Part shown: positions 16,736 to 24,683 of the stretch, piece after piece
How the letters are laid out: each line of letters starts with the position of its first letter
How positions within the stretch are numbered: the first letter of the stretch is position 1
NCBI GenBank assembly: GCA_963851405.1
Contig: CAWKPB010000006.1
Span: 62,001 to 126,000 of the forward strand
Reading direction: 5' to 3'
DNA length: 64,000 bases
From: JANPBY01 sp963851405
Lineage (GTDB): Bacteria; Actinomycetota; Actinomycetes; DATJPE01
Position numbers and translations under genes: made by a program
Notes under the pieces: model-generated
Seen by the model: only the letters and a program-made list of their open reading frames with translations
What the model was told of the DNA's origin: nothing
Database searches by the model: none

Positions 16736-18155
16736 TCGTCAAGAACGGCACCGTCGTCCTTCCCGGCCGTGGCGAGGTTCGCGCCGACGTCGGAATCCTG
16801 GATGGCCGCGTGACCGCCCTGGCCGACGACCTGCCGGTTGCTGACGCAGCAGATGTCCTGGATGCGACGGGTAAGGCCGTCCTTCCGGGGGCGGTCGACG
16901 CCCACTTCCACCTGGGGATCTACCGAGACCTCGGCCTCGACGCAGCCGAGGAGACCCGGTCCTCGTTGGTGGGTGGCGCGACTACGGTCATCTCCTACTT
17001 CCGTACCGGCGCCCACTACCTGAACCGGACAGGGCCGTACGGCGAAATCTTTCCGGAGGTCCTCGACGCGGTGCGTGGCAAGGCCTGGACCGACTATGGC
17101 TTCCACTTGGCTCCGATGACCGTGGCCCAGATCGACGAGATCCCGGCCCTCGTGCAGGACCACGGAGTCACGTCGTTCAAGTACTACATGTTCTACAAGG
17201 GATTCGACCTCGCCTCTAACAGCCGCGATGCTCAGGCCTTCACGATGGGCGATGAGTACGACCTCGGGCACCTGTTCTTGATCATGGAGAAGATCAACGA
17301 GGTTCAGCAGGCCCACCCGGAGCTTCGGCTTTCGCTGTCCTTGCACTGTGAGCAGTCGGAGTTGATGCGCGTCTTCATCGAGCGGGTCAAAGCGAATGGA
17401 GATCCGCAGACGCTCAAGGCCTATCACGAAGGTCGCCCGCCTCTCACGGAGCGCGTCGCGATCGGCGAGGCAACCACCATCGCGTCGCACACGGGAACGC
17501 GGATCAATCTGCTTCACCTGTCGTCGGCGGACGCCGTGGCCGCGGCGGTCTTGGCGCGGGAGTCGTACCCGTGGATCGACATGCGGTTCGAGACCACGTT
17601 GCACCACCTGTGCCTCGATCACGACACCCTCGATGCGAAGGGGGGTCTGGGGGGCAAGGTCAACCCGCCCATCCGGACGACCGCGACAACGAGGAACTGT
17701 GGAAGCGGTTGGCGTCGGGGGACATCTCGTGGGTGGCTAGCGACCACGCCTGCTGCATGGAGGAACTCAAGGGCGACAAGATCTGGCCCGCGACTCCGGG
17801 TTTCGGCGGTACGGCGCTGCTCTACCCGGTGCTGTTGTCCGAGGGGCATCGCAAGCGGGGCCTGTCTTTGGAGCGGATCGTGGAGGTGGCGTCGACGAAT
17901 CCCGCCAGGGCGTACAACCTGCCCACGAAGGGGTCACTCGACATCGGATTCGACGCCGACCTGACCGTGGTCGACCTCGACAAGACGCAGACGGTAACCA
18001 CCGAGTTGTGCCAGTCGGGGCAGGACCACTGCCCCTTCGAAGGGGTCGACGTGACCGGCTGGCCGATCCATACCGTCGTCGGCGGTCAGGTCGTCTACCG
18101 CGACGGGACGGTCGTCGGCGAGCCCCGCGGACGCTACATCCCGCGCAACCGGTAG
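16717..18155 (+). CDS. D-hydantoinase / dihydropyrimidinase family amidohydrolase, interrupted by one frameshift
   Basis: About 479 residues over two frames. Seen in order: the N-terminal beta-sandwich ('YDLIVKNGTVVLPGRGE'), the metal-binding 'VDAHFHLG', the carboxylated Lys in 'GVTSFKYYMFYKG', 'LHCEQSELM', and 'SHTGTRINLLHLSS'. After the shift come 'DISWVASDHACCMEE' and 'IVEVASTNPARAYNLPTKGSLDIGFDADL'. A G seems to be missing near 17676 (CGGAC for CGGGAC), restoring KVNPPIRDDRDNEELW. It would open a cyclic imide or ureide ring. It follows the IclR gene in one transcript and ends just before an inverted repeat. Confidence 0.86.
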
Positions 18156-18166
18156 CCCCACAGGTC

Positions 18167-18224
18167 CGCACGACACGCCGACAGTGCTCGGCGGTGTGCC
18201 TGTGCAAGGGCGGCGTGTCGTGCG
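18167..18224. repeat. Inverted repeat (14-bp arms) sharing CACGACACGCCG with the one at 19239-19292
   Basis: Arms CGCACGACACGCCG (18167-18180) and CGGCGTGTCGTGCG (18211-18224) are perfect complements around 30 bases. It lies between the hydantoinase stop and the start of the AbiEi-like gene. It has no T-run, so it is not a classical terminator. The 12-bp core CACGACACGCCG is repeated at the other end of the AbiEi-like gene. Confidence 0.8.
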
Positions 18225-18279
18225 TACGGCCTGTGGATGGGCGGCGCGAAATGCGTCGGCGGCGGAGCAGTGTGTGGGC

Positions 18280-19221
18280 GTGGACCCAGATCTTCGATCG
18301 CTGGCGCGCGAACAGGGCGGCGTCTTCACGCACCTGCAGGCTCTCCAAAGTGGCTATCCGCACGATGAGGTTTTGCGTCTAGTTCGAGCCGGTACATGGC
18401 GCAGGATTCGGTACGGCGTCATGGCCGAAAAGGCCACGCATGAACGCGCCGGCCCGAAGCAATCGACCGATCAACTGATCCTCGACATGTGCGCCGTTCT
18501 TGTCCGGCTATCGCCTCGACTACGTCTTGAGCCATGAATCTGCCGCGCTGGTGTTGGGCGCTGCCCAAGACGCGTCAGCTGGATTTCGTGCAGCTGACGT
18601 CACCGAAGGCCCGCCCTCGGACTGCTCGCGGCTATACCGTCGCTCATGCGGCCATCCCCAAGGATGATTCCGTCGATGTCGAGGGTCTGCCGGTCACGTC
18701 TGGGGCGAGAACGGTGCTCGACCTCTCGCGGGCGCGCCCTTTGGGCGAGGCTCTCGTCGTCGCCGACGCCGCACTGCGTTTGCAGCTTCGCTCGCCAGAG
18801 TGACCTCGACGCGGGCTTGCGCCGCCAGATGCACTGGGTCGGTCAGGCGAAGGCTGCCCGGGTGGTCTCGCTGGCCGATGGGCGCTCTGGATCGCCCGGA
18901 GAAACGCGGACCCGGCTCGTGTTCCTCGAGCAGGGCTTGCCGCCCCCCGAGCTGCAATTTCATGTGGTCGGGGCCGACGGTCGCGACTACGTCGCCGATT
19001 TCGGTTGGCGTGACTTGCGGACCGTCGGGGAGTACGACGGGCGAGGCAAGTACGCGGGCGAGTCCGGTGCCGCGAGCTTGTGGTCGGAGAAGGCGCGCGA
19101 GGACGCCATCCGTTCCGCCGGCTGGCAGGTCGTTCGGGTCGTCCATGAGGACTTGGCGCACCCAGCCCGGCTCCGCAGCCGTTTCGCGGCAGCCTTCGAG
19201 CGGGGACTGCGCGCCGCCTGA
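18280..19221 (+). pseudogene. AbiEi-type winged-helix / Vsr-like (DUF559-type) endonuclease-fold protein, three frameshifts
   Basis: A ~313-residue product spread over three frames from a GTG at 18280. N-terminal AbiEi-like helix-turn-helix: 'GVFTHLQALQSGYPHDEVLRLVRAGTWRRI'. Middle: 'LSHESAALVLG' then 'FVQLTSPKARPRTARGYTV' and 'VEGLPVTSGARTVLDLSRA'. C-terminal PD-(D/E)XK-like part: 'GSPGETRTRL', 'VADFGWRDLRTVGEYDGRGKY', 'REDAIRSAGWQVVRV', as in Vsr/DUF559 proteins. Shifts lie near 18500, 18556 and 18795. No toxin partner (AbiEii) is adjacent. It may be decayed or just misread; every conserved block is still recognisable. Matching inverted repeats flank it. Confidence 0.7.
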
Positions 19222-19238
19222 TCGAAGCGCACCATGCT

Positions 19239-19292
19239 CACGACACGCCGTCCCTGCCGTCGGGTGCGTGTGGGCAGGGACGGCGTGTCGTG
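19239..19292. repeat. Perfect 20-bp inverted repeat, likely bidirectional terminator and repeat-family member
   Basis: Arms CACGACACGCCGTCCCTGCC (19239-19258) and its exact complement (19273-19292) enclose 14 bases. The site lies between the convergent AbiEi-like gene and bicupin gene, so it can end transcription from both sides although it lacks a T-run. The outer 12 bases match the inverted repeat upstream of the AbiEi-like gene. Confidence 0.85.
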
Positions 19293-19309
19293 GAGGTTGG
19301 CCGGTGGGG

Positions 19310-20611
19310 CTACATGCCGTCGGCGTCCCAGCGGCCGCGCGAGCGGCTGCGTACGGGCAGCGAAGACAGGATCGGCGCAGGGATCGGGTCGCCGTCCTGC
19401 CAGACGCGGCCAGCGCCCCAGTTGTGGGCGTTGGCGTCGGTGCGTTCTGCGACGTGCTCGAGCTGGCGGGCGTCGGGCCAGCCCAGGGCAGAGTAGGACG
19501 CCACGCTCGGGTCTGGCTCGGCCGAGTGGTCGTGCGCATGCGTGTGGTCCGCGCCGTGGTCGTGGCTGTGCCCGTGCTCGTCCTCGGTGTGCCCACCCTG
19601 CAGGCGGGCCGCATCGAGTGCCTTCGCGATCTCGATCAGACTGCGATCCGGCCCGAGTCCGTGCTGGACGTAAGGAACATCCTCAGCTCCGGAGTCCCAC
19701 TGGAACTTCAGAGAGGTCTGCAGGTCCGCGAGGTCCTGCTCCGAGCGCCACGTGGTGCCACCGCCGAGGTCGGTGCTCGATTGTGACCAGGTCATCCGGC
19801 TGCCGCCGGGGCCGTAATTGACCGCTTCGCCGCCCCACCGGACGTACTCGTGCTGGGTGTACCAGTTCAGCAGTTCGCCGTCGGAGCGGAGCAGCCACGT
19901 GGCGCCCCCTTCCATGGTGGTGAAGTGGCCGTGCTTGACGCGCGCTGGCCGGAAGAAGTAGGTGCCGAGATCCAGGGTGCCGAAGTTGTACTCCATGTGG
20001 CCCTGGACGGTGTACGCCTCCTCGTAGCAGGGGTGGTGAGCCAAGCGGTGGTCAGCCCAGCCGCCTGCTGCATGCACCAGGCGGGTGTAGAAGCCAGTGA
20101 TCGGGTCGACGTGCAGATACTTGATCGACAGCCCGGGCATCGGGCCCGGGTTGGGCACGGCGTCGAACTGCATGGCCTCGGTGTCGATCACGATGACGTC
20201 TTCGCGCGCGGTGGTCCACCGTGGGGCGCCCGCCCAGTCGACGGAGTCCAACGGGTCGAATCCGGCGTCGCCGTATTCGCGATAGTGCAGGACGCGCGAT
20301 CCCTCGGTGAAGCGCACGGAGTCGGCCGGGACTCCCTTGGGCAGGTACAGGTAGCCGCCCTTGCCGATGACCTGGTCGCCATAGCTGACCTGGCCGTCGA
20401 GCACATAGAACTCAGTGTTGGCGTGATGGATGCCAGGACCGCGTCCCCAGTCGGTGTCGAAGCTCAGGCTCAGCGAGGACGAGCCGTCCTCTTCGTCCAC
20501 CGCGAGTCGGCGCTCGCTCGCGCGCCCCTCTCCGCCGGGCAGTTCGGCGGCGTGCCAGACGTAGTCGTCCTCGTGGATCAACTCGACGTGCGGGCGCATG
20601 GGGTTCTCCAT
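19310..20611 (-). CDS. Bicupin (double cupin) protein with a His-rich linker
   Basis: 434 residues with two cupin barrels. Cupin 1, about residues 55-100, has 'IHHANTEFYVLDGQVSYGD' and 'GGYLYLPKG'. Cupin 2, about residues 185-235, has 'HHPCYEEAYTVQGHMEYNFG' and 'YFFRPARVKHGHF'. Residues 341-363 are a His/Asp-rich stretch with nine His, probably metal-binding. The architecture resembles uncharacterised DUF4437-like bicupins and some ring-cleaving dioxygenases, but I cannot assign a reaction. It has its own promoter with the GTGGAAC operator and follows the acyl-CoA ligase. Confidence 0.7.
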   Translation of the reverse strand: MENPMRPHVELIHEDDYVWHAAELPGGEGRASERRLAVDEEDGSSSLSLSFDTDWGRGPGIHHANTEFYVLDGQVSYGDQVIGKGGYLYLPKGVPADSVRFTEGSRVLHYREYGDAGFDPLDSVDWAGAPRWTTAREDVIVIDTEAMQFDAVPNPGPMPGLSIKYLHVDPITGFYTRLVHAAGGWADHRLAHHPCYEEAYTVQGHMEYNFGTLDLGTYFFRPARVKHGHFTTMEGGATWLLRSDGELLNWYTQHEYVRWGGEAVNYGPGGSRMTWSQSSTDLGGGTTWRSEQDLADLQTSLKFQWDSGAEDVPYVQHGLGPDRSLIEIAKALDAARLQGGHTEDEHGHSHDHGADHTHAHDHSAEPDPSVASYSALGWPDARQLEHVAERTDANAHNWGAGRVWQDGDPIPAPILSSLPVRSRSRGRWDADGM

Positions 20612-20629
20612 CAGTCTCGGTGGCGACCC

Positions 20630-20646
20630 TCAGAACGCCGTTCCAC
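20630..20646 (-). promoter_or_regulatory. GTGGAACGGCGTTCTG site, candidate IclR operator before the bicupin gene
   Basis: Read on the minus strand: GTGGAAC followed by an inverted GTTC, 18 bases downstream of the bicupin -10 box. It matches the sites at 15696 and 22264. Binding here would block RNA polymerase leaving the promoter. Confidence 0.5.
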
Positions 20647-20663
20647 GGGTCCAGAATGAGCAG

Positions 20664-20691
20664 AGTGTATACGTCAGACCTTTTGTGTCAA
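20664..20691 (-). promoter_or_regulatory. Promoter of the bicupin gene (TTGACA-N16-TACACT)
   Basis: Minus strand: TTGACA at 20691-20686, 16-base spacer, TACACT at 20669-20664. Both boxes are close to the sigma-A/HrdB consensus. It overlaps the stop codon of the acyl-CoA ligase gene, so the bicupin can be transcribed separately from the ligase. Confidence 0.6.
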
Positions 20692-22227
20692 GGCCGTGTG
20701 CTGGTCCCGAAGTTCACGCTTGAGCACCTTGCCGCCGGCATTGCGGGGGAGGGCGTCGACCGACACGACGGTACGGGGGAGTTTGTACGCGGCCAGCAAC
20801 GGCCGCAGGTGCTCTTCAAGTGCTGCGGATCCCACCTCGACACCGGCCTTGGGGACGATGTAGGCCACGACCTGCTCGCCCCAGGTCTCGTCCGGCACGC
20901 CGATCACAGCTGCGTCAGCCACCTGGTCATAGCGCAGAATGGCTTCCTCGACGTCGCGAGGGTAGACGTTGACTCCGCCGCTGATGATGAGGTCCTTCTT
21001 GCGGTCGACGATACGGATGTAGCCGTCCTCGTCGACGGTGACCACGTCCCCGCAGGTCAAGAATCCGTCCTCGGTTGTGCAGGCGGCAGTCGCCTCCTCA
21101 TCGTCGAGGTAGCCGTTCATGAGGTACGGCGAGCGGCTGAACAACTCACCTGGTTCCCCAGGAGCGACGGGCTGACCGTCATCGTCGACGACGCGAACCT
21201 CGGTCATATACCAAGGCGGGCCAACCGACCCCGCCTTGCTCCGAGCGTCTACGGGACGGAGGTTGCTGATGACGCCACCCTCGGTCGAGCCGTACAACTC
21301 GTGCACTCCTGCACCAGGGAACCGCTCGAGCACCCACTCCTTCAAGGCCACGGGTAGGGCGGCCGCATTGAAGTAGAGCGTGTCCAAGGAGGTGAGATCG
21401 TATTTCTCCCAGACCGCGTCCTCGAGCGACCGAAGCATCTGGGCATGGGTGGGGACCAAGAAGACCGACTGCGCCGCGTCCTGGGCGATCATCGCGAGCA
21501 GGCCCTCGGGGTCCCAGGTGCGGAGCATCGAAACGGTCCCCCCGGTGAAGACCGGCGTATAGCCGAACGCGAAGCCGGCGCCGTGATACATCGGCGCCAC
21601 GGCGATGGAACGTCGGCCGGCGCCCAGACCCCATTCCAAGGCCGACGCGTAGAACGTCAGCACCCGCGACCGGTGACTGATCACGACGCCCTTCGGGCGG
21701 CCCGTTGTCCCTGAGGTGTAGGCCACGCAGAACGGGTCGGTCTCCAGGCACCGCACGTCCGGGTCACGCGCGGAGCTGGCGGAGAGCACGGTCTCGTACG
21801 GCTGCCCGAGCTGGTCACCGCCGATCGACAGCACCGAGGCGATGCCCAGGTCGGCCACTGCGCCGGCTGCCAGGTGAGCCAAAGCGTCGTCCAGCACCAG
21901 CGCCTGCGCACGGGAGTGCCCGAGGATGTAGGCGACTTCGGGAGCGGTCATCCTTGGGTTCAACGGGACCATGGGGAGTCCCGCCTTGGCCAGCCCGGCT
22001 GCGACCTCGCAGTACTCGAGTCGGTTGCCGAGCAAGACGGCCACGGGTGTCCCCGGCTGCAGGCCGGCCGCGAGCACGGCCTGCCCGAGCCGGTTGCTTC
22101 GCTCGTCGAGGGCGGAGTACGGCTGGCGCCGGTCCCCGTCGATGACGGCCACGGCGTTCGGTGAGGCGTGGGCGAACTCGCGGACCCCGGCGGCAATCGA
22201 CAGGGGAGCACCACCGAGGTTCAACAA
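20674..22227 (-). CDS. Acyl-CoA synthetase (AMP-forming)
   Basis: About 517 residues from a TTG at 22227 (GGGAG 5 bases upstream). A GTG at 22278 is in frame but lies inside the operator palindrome, and its first residues look non-coding. ANL-family landmarks: 'CVAYTSGTTGRPKGVVISH' P-loop, 'ELYGSTEGG', 'TCGDVVTVDEDGYIRIVDRKKDLIISGG' hinge, and the C-terminal Lys in 'NAGGKVLKRELR'. It activates a carboxylic acid to its CoA ester. Together with the CoA-transferases it shows that the island works on CoA thioesters. Chain length or ring specificity cannot be read. Confidence 0.93.
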   Translation of the reverse strand: MLNLGGAPLSIAAGVREFAHASPNAVAVIDGDRRQPYSALDERSNRLGQAVLAAGLQPGTPVAVLLGNRLEYCEVAAGLAKAGLPMVPLNPRMTAPEVAYILGHSRAQALVLDDALAHLAAGAVADLGIASVLSIGGDQLGQPYETVLSASSARDPDVRCLETDPFCVAYTSGTTGRPKGVVISHRSRVLTFYASALEWGLGAGRRSIAVAPMYHGAGFAFGYTPVFTGGTVSMLRTWDPEGLLAMIAQDAAQSVFLVPTHAQMLRSLEDAVWEKYDLTSLDTLYFNAAALPVALKEWVLERFPGAGVHELYGSTEGGVISNLRPVDARSKAGSVGPPWYMTEVRVVDDDGQPVAPGEPGELFSRSPYLMNGYLDDEEATAACTTEDGFLTCGDVVTVDEDGYIRIVDRKKDLIISGGVNVYPRDVEEAILRYDQVADAAVIGVPDETWGEQVVAYIVPKAGVEVGSAALEEHLRPLLAAYKLPRTVVSVDALPRNAGGKVLKRELRDQHTALTQKV

Positions 22228-22263
22228 CGCAACTCCCAAGCGTGGGCACAACCGGACGAGATC

Positions 22264-22278
22264 GGAACACCGTTCCAC
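22264..22278 (-). promoter_or_regulatory. GTGGAACGGTGTTCC palindrome, candidate IclR operator before the acyl-CoA ligase
   Basis: Minus strand GTGGAACGGTGTTCC contains GGAAC-GGT-GTTCC, a perfect 5-bp dyad. It differs by one base from the corresponding part of the bicupin site. A TTGACA is present at 22340-22335, but no good -10 box follows it. Confidence 0.55.
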
Positions 22279-22429
22279 ATCTGTGCGCCGGTTGCCGCAC
22301 CCGCGCGTGGATCAGCGACCCGGGCAGGGCCTGTTGTCAAAACTTCCCCACCGCACGGGTCTGGGGCCGTGACCTGCAAGAAGGCCACTTCGACGACCTC
22401 AATTCAGCAACAAATAGCGGGTCAGATCG

Positions 22430-22466
22430 TTGACTGTGGGGGAAAGTCGGGTACTGTGGCGCAATC
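22430..22466 (+). promoter_or_regulatory. mraZp: mraZ promoter with MraZ box (three 10-bp direct repeats)
   Basis: TTGACT (22430-22435), 16 bases, then TACTGT (22452-22457) forms a sigma-A-type promoter. Over it lie three repeats in 10-bp register: TGGGGGAAAG (22437), TCGGGTACTG (22447), TGGCGCAATC (22457). This is the known arrangement of MraZ operators (TGGG-type repeats every 10 bp), so MraZ should repress its own cluster. The remaining bases from 22279 to 22429 show no gene. Confidence 0.75.
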
Positions 22467-22520
22467 GGGAGTTGAACCGCCCGATCAGGGCTGTTCGGCC
22501 GAGCGGAGGGGAGGGAAGCG

Positions 22521-22949
22521 ATGTTTCTGGGCACCGCTTCCCCACGACTCGACGACAAGGGCCGGATCTTCTTGCCGGCCAAGTTCCGGGACGAGCTGGC
22601 GGGGGGCGTGGTCGTCGCCCGTGGGCAGGAGCACTGCCTGTATGTCTTCGCGCTGGCCCGTTTTGAGGCCATGGCAGCGGAAATGTCGGCTGCGTCCTTT
22701 ACGAACGCGGCGGCCCGAAACCTGCGGCGGGTCTTCTTCGCGGGGCCTGAGCAGAGACTCCGGACAAGCAAGGTCGGATCACGTTGCCCGCACCGCTGCG
22801 TGACTACGCCGGGCTGAGCAAGGACTGCGTCGTGATCGGTGCCGATGACCGGTTGGAGATCTGGAACAAGGACGACTCGGACACCTACTTCAGTGGCCAG
22901 GAAGACCTTCGCCACCTTGAGCTCGGAGGTGGTCCCCGGCACTTCTTGA
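22521..22949 (+). CDS. mraZ: Transcriptional regulator MraZ, interrupted by two frameshifts
   Basis: The span equals 142 residues, the normal MraZ length. Frame 1: 'MFLGTASPRLDDKGRIFLPAKFRDEL' (first SpoVT/AbrB-like motif). After a shift at about 22755: 'TPDKQGRITLPAPLRDYAGL' (second motif) and 'VVIGADDRLEIW'. After a second shift near 22905: 'FATLSSEVVPGTS', then TGA at 22947. Each break is one base. The start follows a strong GGAGGGAAG ribosome site. MraZ is a DNA-binding regulator of the dcw cluster; its repeats lie just upstream. Confidence 0.9.
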
Positions 22950-22959
22950 TCGGCCGGAT

Positions 22960-23070
22960 CTGCGTGGCACGCGGTCTCCCCCCGCTCCCGTTCCAGCCCC
23001 CGGCGCACCTTCCCCGGTGCCGGGCGCGAGGCGAGCGGGCGGGGACCGGGCGCCACGAGGAGACCTCACC
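22960..23070 (+). ncRNA. Structured leader, probable mraW RNA motif
   Basis: Between mraZ and the rsmH (mraW) region. GGTCTCCCCCCGCTC (22973-22987) can pair with GAGCGGGCGGGGACC (23033-23047) with two mismatches, and a CACGAGGAGACC element (23054-23065) follows. A conserved actinobacterial RNA called the mraW motif occurs at exactly this place in other genomes. I am relying on position and the visible stem, not on a covariance search. The extent is approximate. Confidence 0.45.
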
Positions 23071-23127
23071 AGTCCCAGGAATGACCGCAGCACCACCCAT
23101 CGAGTCCGCGAGCAGCGAAGGGTCGAC

Positions 23128-23319
23128 ATGAGCGTGACGACGGCGTATGAGTGGGAGGGTGGGCCAGCCAATGATCGGGCCGAACCCCCCGCTGGCTGGG
23201 ACGCGCGTCCCAGCAGTTCGCTAGCCCTCGCCGTTGCTTTCGCGTGTGCGGCGACCGTCGCCGTGGTTGTGGTCGTCGACGTGATCCTCATGGTGACCGT
23301 GGGGCTCCCGCTGTCATGA
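23128..23319 (+). CDS. Small single-pass membrane protein of the dcw cluster
   Basis: 63 residues from the ATG at 23128. The N-terminal half is polar ('MSVTTAYEWEGGPANDRAEP'). Residues ~37-60 form one hydrophobic helix rich in Ala and Val. The stop overlaps the rsmH ATG (ATGA at 23316-23319), so the two are translationally coupled. No family recognised. Small membrane proteins at this spot are seen in other actinobacteria, but a role in division is only a guess. Confidence 0.6.
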   Translation: MSVTTAYEWEGGPANDRAEPPAGWDARPSSSLALAVAFACAATVAVVVVVDVILMVTVGLPLS

Positions 23320-24266
23320 CTGCCGTCCACGTCCCGGTGATGCTCGAGCGAACGCTGGCCCTGCTGGCTCCCGCCGTCAGTGGCCCCGGCGCCGTGGTCG
23401 TCGACGCGACCCTCGGACTGGGCGGTCACAGCGAGGCACTGCTGGCACGGCACCCCGACCTCCGCCTGGTCGGCATCGATCGGGACCCCGAGGCTCTGAG
23501 CGCCTCGCGTGGCCGGCTTGCCCCGTACGCGGACCGGACCACGCTGGTCCACGCCATCTATGACGAGCTGCCGCGCATCCTGACCGAGAACGGGCTGTCG
23601 CGGGTCCACGGGATCCTGTTCGACCTGGGCGTCTCGTCACTGCAGCTCGATGAGTCGGGCCGCGGGTTCTCCTACGCGCACGACGCACCGCTCGACATGC
23701 GGATGGACCCCAGCCAGGGCCAAACGGCAGCCGATGTGCTGAATACCTATCCGGCCCAGAACTGGCCCGGATCCTCACGGAGTACGGCGACGAGCGCTTC
23801 GCGCGACGGATCGCCCAGCGGATTGTCAGCGCGCGCGATGACGAACCGTTTGAACGCTCGGCTCGGCTAGCGGCGCTGGTCCGGGATTCGATTCCCGCGG
23901 CGACGCGGCGCACTGGAGGCAATCCGAGCAAGCGCACCTTTCAGGCGCTTCGGATCGAGGTCAACGGCGAGCTCGACGCTCTGGAGCGCGCGATCCCCGC
24001 GGCTTTGGCGGCCCTTGCCCTGGGCGGGCGAGTCGGTCGTCATGGCCTACCAGTCGCTGGAGGATCGTCTGGTCAAGCGAGCCTTCGCCAGCGGGGCTCG
24101 TTCGATCGCTCCTCGCGATCTACCGGTGGTTCCCGACCACCTACTCCCTGAACTGACGTTGTTGACGCGTGGAGCAGAGCGGGCGACGCCGGAGGAGATT
24201 TCGGCGAACTCTCGTGCGGCCTCGGTGCGGCTGCGGGCGGCCGAACGCGTGCGGGTGGCAGCGTGA
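23316..24266 (+). CDS. rsmH: 16S rRNA (cytosine(1402)-N4)-methyltransferase RsmH, interrupted by two frameshifts
   Basis: Full span 316 residues, the usual RsmH length. Frame 1 has 'HVPVMLERTLALL', 'VVDATLGLGGHSEALL' (AdoMet motif I), 'GIDRDPEAL' and 'HGILFDLGVSSLQLDESGRGFSY'. A G seems to be missing near 23760, after which 'ELARILTEYGDERFARRIAQRIV' and 'NPSKRTFQALRIEVNGEL' follow. A second shift near 24034 leads to 'VMAYQSLEDRLVKRAF' and 'ATPEEISANSRAASVRLRAAER'. It methylates C1402 of 16S rRNA. It overlaps the next gene by GTGA. Confidence 0.92.
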
Positions 24267-24680
24267 GCAGCCTGGCCCGTGCGGCCGAGGGCCCGACCGA
24301 CCCGAATCTTGCCTCGACGCCCGCCACCGCGGGCCGTACGGCCCAGCGGCCACGTTTGGTGGTTGTGGCGCGTACCCGAGCCGCACCGGGGGCGCTCCGC
24401 CTTCGTGGCTGTGCTGGCTGGGCTGCTGGCCCTTGGGCTCGCGGCGTTGCTGGCACTGAACACCATGCTCGCCCAGGACGCGTTCGTCCTTTCCAAGCTC
24501 AACCAACGAAGCTCGGAGCTGGCTATCGTCGAGCAGTCCTTGGCCGGTCAGGTCGCTGATCAGGAAGACCCGCAACGACTGGCGCTGCGAGCCAAGGCGC
24601 TTGGCCTCCGGCCCTCGGGTTCGCCACTGTTCCTGCGCTTGCCAGACGGCAAGGTCCTCGGTTCGAAGCGGGTGGGCTGA
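24263..24680 (+). CDS. ftsL: FtsL-like cell-division protein, interrupted by one frameshift
   Basis: About 139 residues. The N-terminal cytoplasmic tail is basic; after a shift in the GGGGG run at 24388-24392 the frame continues with one membrane helix ('FVAVLAGLLALGLAALLALNTML') and a short coiled coil ('LNQRSSELAIVEQSLAGQVADQED'). Topology, size and place between rsmH and ftsI fit FtsL, which scaffolds the septal FtsQLB complex. FtsL sequences are poorly conserved, so the name rests mainly on position and topology. Confidence 0.75.
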
Positions 24681-24683
24681 CCA

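Noticed and set aside
16528..17622. 364-codon minus-strand frame over the IclR and hydantoinase genes
   Set aside because: Antisense of conserved hydantoinase motifs; composition is not protein-like.
18280..19221. A complete AbiE toxin-antitoxin pair
   Set aside because: Only the AbiEi-like gene is present; neither neighbour resembles the AbiEii nucleotidyltransferase.
1..22300. Mobile element (transposase, integrase) carrying the catabolic island
   Set aside because: No transposase, integrase, tRNA end or target duplication was found, and base composition matches the rest of the window.
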